Counted from the first letter of the stretch, positions 15,063-24,122 are shown. The stretch: 32,365 nt of DNA from Helicobacter rappini (GCF_900198625.1 NZ_FZPK01000034.1:1-32365), one strand, 5' to 3'. Numbers and translations are program-made. Notes: generated by a model from the letters alone, not told the origin.

Positions 15063-16223
15063 ATGAAAAAATCCTTTCTTTTCACTTCAGAATCTGTAAC
15101 CGAAGGACACCCAGATAAAATGGCAGACCAAATCAGTGATGCGGTGCTTGACTACATCATTGAGCGGGATAAAAATGCGCGTGTAGCGTGTGAGACGCTT
15201 GTAAGCAATGGCTTTTGCGTCATCGCTGGGGAGCTAAAGACAAGCGTATATGCCCCTATGCAAGAAATCGCTAGAAAAGTCGTGCAAGAAATCGGCTACA
15301 CAGACGCGCTTTATGGCTTTGACTACCGCAGCGCAGCAGTGCTAAATGGCATTGGTGAGCAAAGCCCAGATATTAATCAAGGCGTAGATAGAGCCGATGG
15401 CGAGATAGGAGCTGGGGATCAAGGGCTGATGTTTGGCTATGCGTGTCGCGAGACTCCATCGCTTATGCCCCTGCCTATTTGGCTCTCACACCGCATTACA
15501 GAGGGACTAGCAGCAAGAAGAAAAGATGGCACACTGCCCTTTTTACGCCCAGATGGCAAGTCCCAAGTTACCGTGCGTTATGAAGATGGCAAACCTGTCA
15601 GCATTGATACAATCGTTATCTCCACGCAGCACAGCCCAGAGACACAGCAAAGCCATTTGAAAGATTCAGTTATTGAAGAAATCGTGCAGAAGGTAATCCC
15701 ACAAGAGTATTTAAACGATAATATCCGCTATTTTGTCAATCCTACAGGCAAATTTGTCATCGGCGGACCGCAAGGCGATGCGGGGCTAACCGGACGAAAA
15801 ATCATTGTAGATACTTATGGTGGGAGCTGTCCGCACGGAGGCGGGGCATTTAGCGGGAAAGACCCCAGCAAGGTAGATAGAAGTGCGGCGTATGCAGCTC
15901 GGTATGTGGCAAAAAATCTTGTCGCAAGTGGCGTGTGTGATAAAGCGGTGGTGCAGGTAGCCTATGCGATTGGCGTGGTAGAGCCTGTATCAATCCTTGT
16001 AGATACGCAAGGCACAGGCAAGGTGGAAGATTCTGTGCTGACAGAGTGCGTGAAAAAAGTCTTTAGACTGACACCTAAAGGCATTATAGAATCACTTGAC
16101 CTGCTTCGCCCCATCTATCGCAAAACTGCGGCGTATGGACACTTTGGACGAGAATTACCGGAATTTTCTTGGGAGAAAACTGATAAAGTTGAGGCGATCA
16201 GAGAATTTTGCGGGGTGAAGTAG
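15063..16223 (+). CDS. metK: S-adenosylmethionine synthetase
   Basis: MetK makes SAM from methionine and ATP in the cytoplasm. The 386-residue protein is full length with the family signatures [20 protein letters not shown] (8-27), [12 protein letters not shown], and the glycine-rich [20 protein letters not shown]. The C-terminal [17 protein letters not shown] is also typical. AAGGTGAG gives a strong ribosome binding site. The base composition is odd: two 60-base samples I counted (15301-15360 and 15841-15900) contain 33 and 35 G+C, against 20 and 22 in samples from the autotransporter and nusA. Together with the repeat-rich DNA before it and the hairpin after it, this suggests acquisition or replacement by transfer. 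There is no sign of a SAM riboswitch in the leader. Confidence 0.97.
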   Translation: MKKSFLFTSESVTEGHPDKMADQISDAVLDYIIERDKNARVACETLVSNGFCVIAGELKTSVYAPMQEIARKVVQEIGYTDALYGFDYRSAAVLNGIGEQSPDINQGVDRADGEIGAGDQGLMFGYACRETPSLMPLPIWLSHRITEGLAARRKDGTLPFLRPDGKSQVTVRYEDGKPVSIDTIVISTQHSPETQQSHLKDSVIEEIVQKVIPQEYLNDNIRYFVNPTGKFVIGGPQGDAGLTGRKIIVDTYGGSCPHGGGAFSGKDPSKVDRSAAYAARYVAKNLVASGVCDKAVVQVAYAIGVVEPVSILVDTQGTGKVEDSVLTECVKKVFRLTPKGIIESLDLLRPIYRKTAAYGHFGRELPEFSWEKTDKVEAIREFCGVK

Positions 16224-16334
16224 TATGCAGTTTGGAATCTTGTTGCTTTCTTTGGTGTATCTTCTTTAGAAATGCTGCACCTTACAAACGATACCGCAAA
16301 CAAAAAAGTTAAAGCATTAATTTGGCTTTTATGC

Positions 16335-16369
16335 AATCTAATTTTTATAGTAAATATAAAAATTAGATT
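16335..16369. terminator. Perfect 15-bp inverted repeat, probable (bidirectional) terminator after metK
   Basis: AATCTAATTTTTATA (16335-16349) and TATAAAAATTAGATT (16355-16369) are exact reverse complements around a 5-nt loop. The stem is AT-rich and no long T run follows, so it is an atypical terminator; a small mobile palindrome is an alternative. Confidence 0.45.
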
Positions 16370-16460
16370 CCAAAAACTTCTTATTTCTTATTTTAATCTA
16401 CAACTTTTATTTAAAGATTATCGTTTAACATGAGAAACCAAGTAAAATCTCTCTTTTAAA

Positions 16461-16479
16461 GAAAATGAATATCATTATA
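16461..16479. promoter_or_regulatory. Fur-box match in the dedA promoter
   Basis: The 19 bases match 15 of 19 positions of the classical Fur consensus GATAATGATAATCATTATC, with the AATGA/TCATT arms intact. It covers the expected -35 region of the promoter whose -10 is at 16493-16498, an ideal position for repression by iron-loaded Fur. Confidence 0.5.
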
Positions 16480-16492
16480 CTTATTTTTAAGA

Positions 16493-16498
16493 TATAAT
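16493..16498 (+). promoter_or_regulatory. -10 box of dedA
   Basis: A perfect TATAAT 35 bp before the dedA start, next to a Fur-box match. Confidence 0.55.
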
Positions 16499-16533
16499 CA
16501 TGTGGTTAATTCAATATTACATAAGGTTATATC

Positions 16534-17136
16534 ATGCAAAATGAAGCACTAGATATATTAAAAGATTATAACAATCTGGAAAATTTTGGCTATTTAATAC
16601 TCTTTTTCTACTCTATGGGTGGTGGCTATATCGCAATACTTACAGCAGCAGCTCTATCGAGTGTAGGCACACTTGATCTAACTTTTAGCATAATTGTAGC
16701 AATTTGTGGTAACGCACTTGGTAGCTCTTTGTTTGCATTATTTGCAAGGACACAACAAGCAGAGGTAAGAAGAATGTTTGGCAAACATAGGCGAAAAATC
16801 GCTTGTATGTATCTTATGATAAAAAAGTATGATTGGGGCTTATTTATTGTAAGCAAATATTTACATGGAATCCGCTCTTTTGTGCCACTTGCAGTTGGCA
16901 TTAGTCAGTATAATTTGACAAAATTTGTATTTATTAATTGCATTGGGGCAGTCATTTGGGGTATTTCTTTGGGTATTGCTGGATATTATGCAAGTGGATT
17001 TTTATTTGATATTATCAAAATGTTATTGGCATATCCGTATGCACTGCCAGCTGTATTTGTGGGGATTTTTATCTTTATTGCATCTTTATTATTTATTAAA
17101 AAGAAGATTCAATCTAGCAGGATATTACAAGAATAA
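16534..17136 (+). CDS. DedA family membrane protein
   Basis: DedA/SNARE-associated (VTT-domain) proteins are inner-membrane proteins; proven members flip undecaprenyl phosphate or other phospholipids and affect envelope integrity. The 200-residue sequence has about five hydrophobic segments. It shows the family core KYLHGIRSFVPLAVGI (108-123 region) with the conserved Arg and Pro, followed by the aromatic FINCIGAVIWG. AAGG lies upstream of the start. The promoter contains a good Fur-box match, which would tie this envelope protein to iron status. Nearest genes are metK and nusA, both with separate promoters. Confidence 0.88.
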   Translation: MQNEALDILKDYNNLENFGYLILFFYSMGGGYIAILTAAALSSVGTLDLTFSIIVAICGNALGSSLFALFARTQQAEVRRMFGKHRRKIACMYLMIKKYDWGLFIVSKYLHGIRSFVPLAVGISQYNLTKFVFINCIGAVIWGISLGIAGYYASGFLFDIIKMLLAYPYALPAVFVGIFIFIASLLFIKKKIQSSRILQE

Positions 17137-17163
17137 GTAATAATTTGCATATTAGTAAAGTTA

Positions 17164-17172
17164 TGCTAGAAT
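17164..17172 (+). promoter_or_regulatory. Extended -10 promoter of nusA
   Basis: TGCTAGAAT about 63 bp before nusA. Confidence 0.5.
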
Positions 17173-17234
17173 TTCACTCTTCTTTATATACTCCCACATA
17201 TCAAGAATACGCAAAAATAAATTAAGGTTTTATA

Positions 17235-18389
17235 ATGGAAAAGATTTTAGATATAGTTGAAATGATAGCGTCAGAAAATGGTTTGCCACAAGACCAAGTC
17301 GTATTAGCGATTAAAGATTCTATGGTAAAAATGGCAAAAAAAGAGATTAACGAGAATGCAAACTTTGTTGTTATAGAAGATTGGAGTGCAAAAGAATTGC
17401 GTCTTGTGCAAAAAATGATTGTGTGCGATGATTCTTCTTTTAGTAAAGACTTAGAATCTACGCATATCCCACTAAATGAAGCTAGAAGCCTTGTAGAAAA
17501 TGTAAATACAGGTGATGAGCTTGAGTATCAAATCAATTTAGAGGGTATGAATCGTAATGCGGTAAATAATATATTCCACGATATTACCTATCAGATTCAA
17601 AAGCTAAACGAGCAAGAGATACTAAAAGCGTTTGAAAAAGATATAGGTCATATTGTAATCGGGCAGGTAGTGCATGTCGATGATGAGGGGAATACTTCCA
17701 TAGAGATAGGTGAAACTCGTGCGATATTATCGCTTAAAAATCGCATTAAAGGTGAGAAGTTTAAAGTCGGGCAGCCAGTGCGATCTATCCTAAAATCTGT
17801 TAGAATCACAAAAAATGGTGTTAAAATCGAGCTTTCACGCACAACGCCAAAGCTACTAGAAGAGCTACTCATGCTTGAAGTGCCAGAAATAAAAGATGGC
17901 GAAGTCTCAATCTATAAAATCGCACGCATACCCGGTGAAAAGGCAAAAGTAGCCCTTTATACAAATAATCCAAAGATTGATCCAATCGGCTCTGCTGTCG
18001 GTGCAAGAGGCGTGAGAATTAATGCTGTAAGCAAAGAATTACACGGCGAAAATATAGACTGCATTGAATACTCAAGTGTGCCAGAAATCTTTGTAGCAAA
18101 GTCTCTATCACCAGCCCAAGTTATTTCTGTGAAATTGCAGAAAGCAGATACAGAAGAAGAAAAGCCAAAGGCAATAGTGCAAATCGCAAAATCACAAAAG
18201 TCAAAAGCCATTGGTAAAGCAGGTGTGAATATCCGCCTTGCAAGTATGCTAACAGGCTATGACTTTGAGTTACAAGAAGTAGCTGATAAGCCTAGCGAGC
18301 AAATAACAACTAAAGATTCCACAGAAAAAGATGAAGACAAAAAGCTAGGACTAGAAGCATTAGAATCTCTTTTTAAAGGCAACTCATAA
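17235..18389 (+). CDS. nusA: Transcription termination/antitermination factor NusA
   Basis: NusA binds RNA polymerase and nascent RNA and modulates pausing, termination and antitermination. The 384 residues comprise an N-terminal polymerase-binding domain (1-125), an S1 domain (about 135-200, starting IGQVVHVDDEGNTSIEIG), KH1 (about 235-285, with GSAVGARGVRINAV) and KH2 (about 312-350, with KAIGKAGVNIRLAS). No C-terminal acidic repeats follow, only a short acidic tail, as in other epsilonproteobacteria. AAGG precedes the start. Its stop overlaps the ATG of the ABC-F gene (TAATG), so the two are translationally coupled. Confidence 0.95.
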   Translation: MEKILDIVEMIASENGLPQDQVVLAIKDSMVKMAKKEINENANFVVIEDWSAKELRLVQKMIVCDDSSFSKDLESTHIPLNEARSLVENVNTGDELEYQINLEGMNRNAVNNIFHDITYQIQKLNEQEILKAFEKDIGHIVIGQVVHVDDEGNTSIEIGETRAILSLKNRIKGEKFKVGQPVRSILKSVRITKNGVKIELSRTTPKLLEELLMLEVPEIKDGEVSIYKIARIPGEKAKVALYTNNPKIDPIGSAVGARGVRINAVSKELHGENIDCIEYSSVPEIFVAKSLSPAQVISVKLQKADTEEEKPKAIVQIAKSQKSKAIGKAGVNIRLASMLTGYDFELQEVADKPSEQITTKDSTEKDEDKKLGLEALESLFKGNS

Positions 18390-20404
18390 TGGCATTACTC
18401 TCACTCAATGAGATAAGTAAGCAATATGACACAAAGCTACTTTTAAAAGAAACGCATTTTAGTATTGACACACATGAAAAAGTCGCAATAATAGGCAAAA
18501 ATGGCTGCGGTAAAAGCACACTTTTACAAATCATAGAAGGAAAAATAGCACAAGATTCTGGACAAAGAATTGTAAAAAATGATATTGAGATTCTATCCCT
18601 GCCGCAACATATTAGCTTTAATCCCAATTATAGCGTAACAGAAGTGCTTGAAAATAGCCTTTATAATCTCAAGCAATCACACAAACGATTGCAAGAAATC
18701 ATGCAGCAAGAAGACTTTGCAAACAATGCTGTGCTATCAACAGAATATAACATGCTGCATTCATACATTGATAGGCATGATGGTTGGGATTTAGAGCTTA
18801 AGGTAAAAAATATTATGCAATCTTTTGGGCTAGAATGCTTTGCAGATAGACTTGCTATAACGCTAAGTGGGGGCGAGCAAAAAAGGATTATGTTAGCAAG
18901 CATTCTCATTAAAAGTGCGGATATTATTATCCTTGATGAGCCGACAAATCACCTTGATGTCGATATGGTCGCTTTCTTAGAAAATTATTTGAAAAACATG
19001 CAAGCAAGTATTATTTTTATCAGTCATGATAGATATTTTATTGATAATCTTGCTACAAGGATTGTAGAGCTTGATAATGCTAAGCTTACAAATTTTAGCG
19101 GTGGTTACCTTTCATATCTTCAAGCGAAAGCACAAATGCTTGCAAATCTCATGAAAGAAAATGAAGCCTTAAAAAAGATTCTAAAAACAGAAGAGCAATG
19201 GCTACAAAAAGGCGTGCAAGCAAGAAGAAAAAGAAATGAGGGCAGAAAAGAGCGGCTAATGCAGTTGCGAGAAAAAGTAAAATCCATGCCAAGCCTTGCT
19301 AGAAGTATCACTCAAACACTTGAAAAAACACTCAAAGAATTGCCAAAAGATTCTATAAAAAACACAAAGAAAATGCTATTTGAATTAAAAGATATTACAC
19401 TTTATATCCATGATAAGCCACTTCTTAAGAATCTTAATCTGCGTATTATGCAGCAAGAAAAAATCGCCATTGTAGGAAAAAATGGCAGCGGTAAAAGCAC
19501 TTTGCTTCATTGTCTTTTGCATGAAGACCCCTTATTTCTAAAAGCAAAAGGCATTCATTTTCAAGGCGAGATATTAAGAGGCGATATAGATATTGGCTAT
19601 TTTGACCAGCATAAAAAAATGCTAGATCCCACAAAAACACTCATTGAGACATTTTGCCCTAATGGCGGGGATAGAGTGAGTGTGCGTGGCAAAAATATAC
19701 ATGTATATGGCTATCTCAAAAGCTTTTTATTTCCTAAGGAAGATTTAGATAAAAAGATAGGTATGCTTAGCGGTGGGGAGCAGTCAAGAGTGGCACTTGC
19801 CCTATTGTTTTCAAAGCAGTATGACTGCCTTATCCTTGATGAACCTACAAATGACTTAGACATTGCGACAATGAATATTTTAGAAGATTATCTTATGCAA
19901 AGTGAATGTGCCATCATTTTTGTAAGCCATGATAGATATTTTACAGATAAAATCGCACAGCGACTTTTAGTCTTACAAAATTCTATGGATTCTATGCAGC
20001 AAAATTATATTATCACTCATGCGAAATATAGTGAGTTTTTAGACACACAAAGCGAGTTGCAAGAGATTTATACATTGCAAAATGAACTCAAAGATTCTAA
20101 AGGACAAGATTCTATAAAAAAAGATTCTATACAGACTGAAACAAAATCTAATAAAACGCAAGAGATTCCAAAAAATGAAGCAAAACCAAAAAAGCTAAGC
20201 TATAAAGACCAAAGGGAATATGATAGCTTAGAAGAAGATATAGAGAGACTTGAAGCATGTATTAAAGATTTAGAATATAAGCTAGGCACACCAAGTGAAT
20301 ACGAAAAATATGGAATCCAAACTTTAAGTAATGAATTAGAAGAAGCAAAAAAAGCCCTTGATTATAAATGGCAGAGATATGAAGAATTGAGTATGAAATT
20401 GTGA
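18389..20404 (+). CDS. ABC-F family ATPase (Uup-like)
   Basis: ABC-F proteins have two ATPase domains and no membrane part and act on the ribosome, or in Uup also at DNA junctions. The first domain has Walker A GKNGCGKST (36-44), signature LSGGEQ (159-164) and Walker B ILDEPTNHLD (181-190). The second has GKNGSGKST (363-371), LSGGEQ (460-465) and LILDEPTNDLD (481-491). Between them is the linker with the arginine-rich QARRKRNEGRKERL. A C-terminal coiled coil (about 605-671, with KLSYKDQREYDSLE) is the Uup-type extension. The segment before it (KDSKGQDSIKKDSIQ) is built from repeated AGATTCT. Co-transcribed with nusA. Confidence 0.92.
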   Translation: MALLSLNEISKQYDTKLLLKETHFSIDTHEKVAIIGKNGCGKSTLLQIIEGKIAQDSGQRIVKNDIEILSLPQHISFNPNYSVTEVLENSLYNLKQSHKRLQEIMQQEDFANNAVLSTEYNMLHSYIDRHDGWDLELKVKNIMQSFGLECFADRLAITLSGGEQKRIMLASILIKSADIIILDEPTNHLDVDMVAFLENYLKNMQASIIFISHDRYFIDNLATRIVELDNAKLTNFSGGYLSYLQAKAQMLANLMKENEALKKILKTEEQWLQKGVQARRKRNEGRKERLMQLREKVKSMPSLARSITQTLEKTLKELPKDSIKNTKKMLFELKDITLYIHDKPLLKNLNLRIMQQEKIAIVGKNGSGKSTLLHCLLHEDPLFLKAKGIHFQGEILRGDIDIGYFDQHKKMLDPTKTLIETFCPNGGDRVSVRGKNIHVYGYLKSFLFPKEDLDKKIGMLSGGEQSRVALALLFSKQYDCLILDEPTNDLDIATMNILEDYLMQSECAIIFVSHDRYFTDKIAQRLLVLQNSMDSMQQNYIITHAKYSEFLDTQSELQEIYTLQNELKDSKGQDSIKKDSIQTETKSNKTQEIPKNEAKPKKLSYKDQREYDSLEEDIERLEACIKDLEYKLGTPSEYEKYGIQTLSNELEEAKKALDYKWQRYEELSMKL

Positions 20405-20813
20405 TGTATGTAGTTAGTAATAAAAATACATAAAGACAAGCAAAAGATTTGTGCTATAAAGATGAGATAATTGCTTTTTGTTGAAGAAAAAATATAAAAT
20501 ATTTGGTTGCTTTGTATTTTATGTGGCATATACAACTAATATTGGAATACTAGATTATCAATGGGATATGCTAAAAATGCCTTAGACTTAAGATAATAGC
20601 AAATCTTAACACATTAGATTTTCGTTTGAGGCTATATATGCAAAAATAGACTCTAGAGAAACAAAAACTACATCATCATTGCTATAAGTATTAAAACTCA
20701 CATTTGCATTTATGCTATAATGTAGCTTTGTAGTTCTAGATTCTAACACTACAAAACAGAATCTCTATATACACAAAATAAAAATATTCCAACCTCACAC
20801 ACAAAGGAACAAC
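20405..20813. other. 409-bp intergenic region before polA
   Basis: Apart from the polA promoter (20713-20721) and its AAAGGA ribosome binding site I see no gene, RNA or repeat here. It is AT-rich with frequent stops in all frames. Confidence 0.5.
20713..20721 (+). promoter_or_regulatory. Extended -10 promoter of polA
   Basis: TGCTATAAT, a perfect extended -10 box, about 95 bp before polA. Confidence 0.6.
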
Positions 20814-23800
20814 ATGCAAAATACTCTCTCAAAAGTTATACTTGTTGATACTTTTGGCTTCTTTTTTCGTAGTTATTATGCCCTGCCACCATTGCATAAC
20901 TCAAAGCATTTTCCAACTTCCCTGCTAACTGGCTTTGCAACACTTATTTTCAATCTCTATAAAGAACATAAAGATTCATGTATTATTTTCACACTTGAGG
21001 GTGGCGGGACAAATAGGCGAAAAGAGTTTTATCCACAATATAAGGCAAACAGAAAAGAATCCCCGCAAGACCTTTTAGCACAACTCCCTGTGGCAATAGA
21101 GTGGCTAGAGAAAATGGGACTTCCTACGCTCTCACTGCAAGGCTATGAGGCTGATGACTGCATAGCTACCCTTGCTACCCTTGCTAAAAAAGATGGCTAT
21201 GAAACACAAATCATTAGCCATGATAAAGACTTGTATCAGCTGATAAGTGAGGGGATTTATATCTTTGATTATGCGAAAAAACAAGCCATCACGCAAAAAG
21301 AATGTTATGAAAAATTTGGTGTTTTGCCAAATGATTTTATCATGTATCAAAGTATTGTTGGGGATTCTAGTGATAATGTGCCCGGGATTAAGGGCATTGG
21401 TCCAAAGGGCGCACAAAGCATTTTGGCACATTTTAAAAGCTTAGAATCTTTATATGAAAGTATAGAAAAAGATTATGAAAATATAGTATCACTGCTTGGC
21501 AAACGCACAGCGGGACTTATAAAAGAACATAAAGAACAAGCCTTTATAAGTAGGAATCTTGTAACTTTACGCACGGATTTATTACAAAATTATGATTTTT
21601 TAAGTAAGAAAAATGAGTTTGAGACTTCGCCTTTGCTGACTATCAAAGATGAGTTAGAATCCTATGAATTACACAGGATTTTACAAAAGATACTACCAAG
21701 ACGCAAAAATAATACACAACATGTAGAAACCATACCTTTGGGGGATATAGGTGCTAATCCATTTGAGCAGAGGGCAGGATTTAGGTCGCAAAATAGCGGA
21801 GATTCTAAAGAAAATGCATCCCAAAGCCCTACACCCACCCAAGTGGTTAAAAATCTAGATTCCATAAGTTGTCATACTGAGCCTTTAGGCGAAGTATCTA
21901 ATATGAAAGCTAAAAGTGATATTTCGACTTCGTCTCAATATGACAATCATTTAGATTCTATAAATTACGCCCTAAACCCCGTAGCCCACCCAAATTTGGA
22001 TTGGAATCTAGATTCTACAAAAATGCACCCTAAACCCTGCACCCGCCCAGATTTGATAGAGAATCTAGATTCTAATATTTGTCATGTTGAGTGTAGCGAA
22101 ACATCTAGCATGGAATCGAAAAGAGATATTTCGTGCTTACGCACTCAATATGACAATAATCTAGCAGCCCACACAAATTTGACACAGAATCTACAAAATC
22201 CAACATTTCAATATATCCCCCATTTAATCACAGATTCTAAAGAACTTTTTAGCCTATTAGAATCTATCCCAAAAGGAAATTTAGTCGCATTTGATTGTGA
22301 AACAAATGGCTTAGATGTGAGAGAAGCTGATATGGTAGGATTTAGCTTTTGCTTTGATGGATTGCATGCTTATTATGTGCCATTTTTACATGGTGGGATA
22401 AAGCGTGAAAAATCCAAATATGAAGTTATGAAATCTCAAAGCATATCACAGAATCTTTTTAGCACAGAAGAAGCAAAGCCTACATTCTCACTATTTGATG
22501 ATACGACAATGAGTAAAGATTCTGCAGATAATGATACAACAAACGCCCCCGCACAAATCTCTCAAAGCGATGCAAAAAAAGCCTTAGAAATACTCTTTAG
22601 CTATCCACTTATAGGGCATAATATCAAGTTTGATTTACATATAGCATGGCATAATTTTGGTATAAAGCCTAAGCATACACCACAAGATTCTATGTTGCTT
22701 GCATGGCTTGATGACCCAAGTCAAAGCGTGAGTTTAGATAATCTTATGAAAAAGCATTTTAATCACAATATGATAGCCTTTAGCGATATTGTCCCTAAGA
22801 AAGCTACCTTTGATTCTATTGATATAAAGACGGCGAGTAACTATGCAGCAGAAGATGCGGCGGCTACTTTTCAGCTTTATTTTTATTTTAAAAATACGCT
22901 TTATCCGCATTTATTCACACTTGCTAAAGACTTAGAGTTTCCTTTTATACGCACACTTTGTGCTATGGAGGATTGCGGTATTGCTATCAATTATTCATAT
23001 TTTAAGAATCTAAAGACTACTTTTAGCCACACCTTGCAGCAATTACAGCAAGAAATCTATGAAAAAGCTGGGGTATCTTTTAATCTTAACTCACCAAAGC
23101 AAGTCGCAGAGATTCTATTTGATACATTAAAGCTTGATACAAAAAGAAAGGGTAAAAGCGGATATAGCACTGATGAGGCTACATTACTTGCCTTAAAAGA
23201 TTCTCACCCGGTTGTGCCTTTATTACTTGAGTATAGGGAGATTTTCAAGCTTTTTAGCACCTATATTGAGCCTATATTAAAGTTGGGTAAAAATGAGAAT
23301 AGAATCTATACGACTTTTCTACAAACAGGCACAAATACAGGCAGATTAAGCTCAAAATCCCCAAATCTTCAAAATATCCCCGTGCGTAGTGAGATGGGCA
23401 GAAGTATCCGCAAGGGCTTTGTAAGTAGAGATGGATATAAGCTTTTAAGCCTTGATTACTCACAGATTGAGTTGCGATTATTAGCACATTTTAGCGGGGA
23501 TAAAGTGCTATTAGAATCTTTTCATAATAATGCTGATATTCACGCAGAAACGGCAAAATTGCTTTTTAAAGATTCTAATAAAGACTTTTCACTTTTAAGA
23601 AGCATAGCAAAGTCTATTAACTTTGGTTTAATCTATGGCATGGGCGCAAGGAAGCTATCACAAACGCTAAATATCACACAAACTGAGGCAAAGCAATATA
23701 TCGAAGACTATTTTGCGACATTTCCTAGTGTCAAGCAGTTTTTAGAATCACAAAAAGATTCTATTCTCAAAAATGGATATAGCAGCACTTTACTTGGTAG

Positions 23801-24122
23801 AAAAAGGTATTTTGACTTTTTTAGTGCGACTGAATTTATGAGGGCAAACTTTTTAAGGGAAGGGGTAAATACAATATTTCAAGGCAGTGCCGCAGATTTA
23901 ATAAAGCTTAGCATGAATGAGATTTATAAGAAAATAGAATCTTTAGATAATGATTGCTTTATGCTTTTACAAGTGCATGATGAATTGATTTTTGAGATAA
24001 AAGATAGCATTATAGAATCTTTAAGCAAAGAGTTAAAAGAGATTATGGAGAATATCTATAAACTAAAAGTGCCACTTGTATGTAACCTATCCATAGGCAA
24101 TACTTGGGCGGAGTTGAAATAA
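20814..24122 (+). CDS. polA: DNA polymerase I with repeat-expanded interdomain linker
   Basis: PolA fills gaps and removes RNA primers. At 1102 residues it is about 200 longer than usual. Domains in order: 5' nuclease (1-290; YEADDCIATL 111-120, SHDKDLYQL 135-143, helix-hairpin-helix region SDNVPGIKGIGPKGA 186-200); an expanded linker (about 295-465); 3'-5' exonuclease; and polymerase. The exonuclease acidic residues appear intact: Asp494 and Glu496 (DCET), Asp607 (NIKFD), Asp681 (YAAED). The polymerase has motif A SLDYSQIELR (Asp881), motif B RSIAKSINFGLIYG (929-942) and motif C QVHDE (1053-1057). The linker is made of three 57-bp units and two palindromes, all in frame. A second unusual insertion (about 528-585) lies inside the exonuclease domain. 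AAAGGA precedes the start. Confidence 0.96.
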   Translation: MQNTLSKVILVDTFGFFFRSYYALPPLHNSKHFPTSLLTGFATLIFNLYKEHKDSCIIFTLEGGGTNRRKEFYPQYKANRKESPQDLLAQLPVAIEWLEKMGLPTLSLQGYEADDCIATLATLAKKDGYETQIISHDKDLYQLISEGIYIFDYAKKQAITQKECYEKFGVLPNDFIMYQSIVGDSSDNVPGIKGIGPKGAQSILAHFKSLESLYESIEKDYENIVSLLGKRTAGLIKEHKEQAFISRNLVTLRTDLLQNYDFLSKKNEFETSPLLTIKDELESYELHRILQKILPRRKNNTQHVETIPLGDIGANPFEQRAGFRSQNSGDSKENASQSPTPTQVVKNLDSISCHTEPLGEVSNMKAKSDISTSSQYDNHLDSINYALNPVAHPNLDWNLDSTKMHPKPCTRPDLIENLDSNICHVECSETSSMESKRDISCLRTQYDNNLAAHTNLTQNLQNPTFQYIPHLITDSKELFSLLESIPKGNLVAFDCETNGLDVREADMVGFSFCFDGLHAYYVPFLHGGIKREKSKYEVMKSQSISQNLFSTEEAKPTFSLFDDTTMSKDSADNDTTNAPAQISQSDAKKALEILFSYPLIGHNIKFDLHIAWHNFGIKPKHTPQDSMLLAWLDDPSQSVSLDNLMKKHFNHNMIAFSDIVPKKATFDSIDIKTASNYAAEDAAATFQLYFYFKNTLYPHLFTLAKDLEFPFIRTLCAMEDCGIAINYSYFKNLKTTFSHTLQQLQQEIYEKAGVSFNLNSPKQVAEILFDTLKLDTKRKGKSGYSTDEATLLALKDSHPVVPLLLEYREIFKLFSTYIEPILKLGKNENRIYTTFLQTGTNTGRLSSKSPNLQNIPVRSEMGRSIRKGFVSRDGYKLLSLDYSQIELRLLAHFSGDKVLLESFHNNADIHAETAKLLFKDSNKDFSLLRSIAKSINFGLIYGMGARKLSQTLNITQTEAKQYIEDYFATFPSVKQFLESQKDSILKNGYSSTLLGRKRYFDFFSATEFMRANFLREGVNTIFQGSAADLIKLSMNEIYKKIESLDNDCFMLLQVHDELIFEIKDSIIESLSKELKEIMENIYKLKVPLVCNLSIGNTWAELK
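21799..21855 (+). repeat. 57-bp repeat unit, polA copy 1
   Basis: It begins GAGATTCTA and has the core CCCTACACCCACCC. It is the most diverged of the three polA copies, encodes residues ~329-347 and ends at the TAGATTC that starts the next block. Confidence 0.65.
21871..21944. repeat. Palindromic element 1 in polA
   Basis: Outer arms GTCATACTGAG (21871-21881) and CTCAATATGAC (21934-21944) match at 10 of 11 positions. Inner arms GCGAAGTATCT and AGTGATATTTCG extend the hairpin imperfectly. It is translated in frame, encoding residues from CHTEPLGEVS to SSQYD. It is related to the element at 22081-22154, and looks like a REP/MITE-type element. Confidence 0.75.
21952..22008 (+). repeat. 57-bp repeat unit, polA copy 2
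   Basis: It begins TAGATTCTA, with core CGCCCTAAACCCCGTAGCCC, and encodes residues 380-398 starting LDS. It is followed directly by copy 3, giving an exact 57-bp period. The closest relative is the copy after recG (CCGTAGCCCACCCA shared). Confidence 0.85.
22009..22065 (+). repeat. 57-bp repeat unit, polA copy 3
   Basis: It begins TAGATTCTA, with core CCCTAAACCCTGCACCCGCC, and encodes residues 399-417 starting LDS. The core is closest to the cinA copy (CCCTGCACCCGCCCA shared). Confidence 0.85.
22081..22154. repeat. Palindromic element 2 in polA
   Basis: Outer arms GTCATGTTGAGTG (22081-22093) and CACTCAATATGAC (22142-22154) match at 12 of 13 positions, with inner arms GCGAAACATCT and AGATATTTCGTGC. 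It is translated in frame as CHVECSETS...DISCLRTQYD. The same outer arms and layout occur in element 1. Confidence 0.8.

Larger units (their letters stand above)
16224..16533. other. 310-bp intergenic region after metK
   Basis: No gene is seen. It holds a 15-bp perfect hairpin (16335-16369), a Fur-box match (16461-16479) and the dedA promoter. Confidence 0.6.

Noticed and set aside
20814-24122. polA as two fused or frameshifted genes because of its length
   Set aside because: One continuous frame carries all nuclease and polymerase motifs in normal order; the extra length is explained by the repeat-filled linker and one loop.
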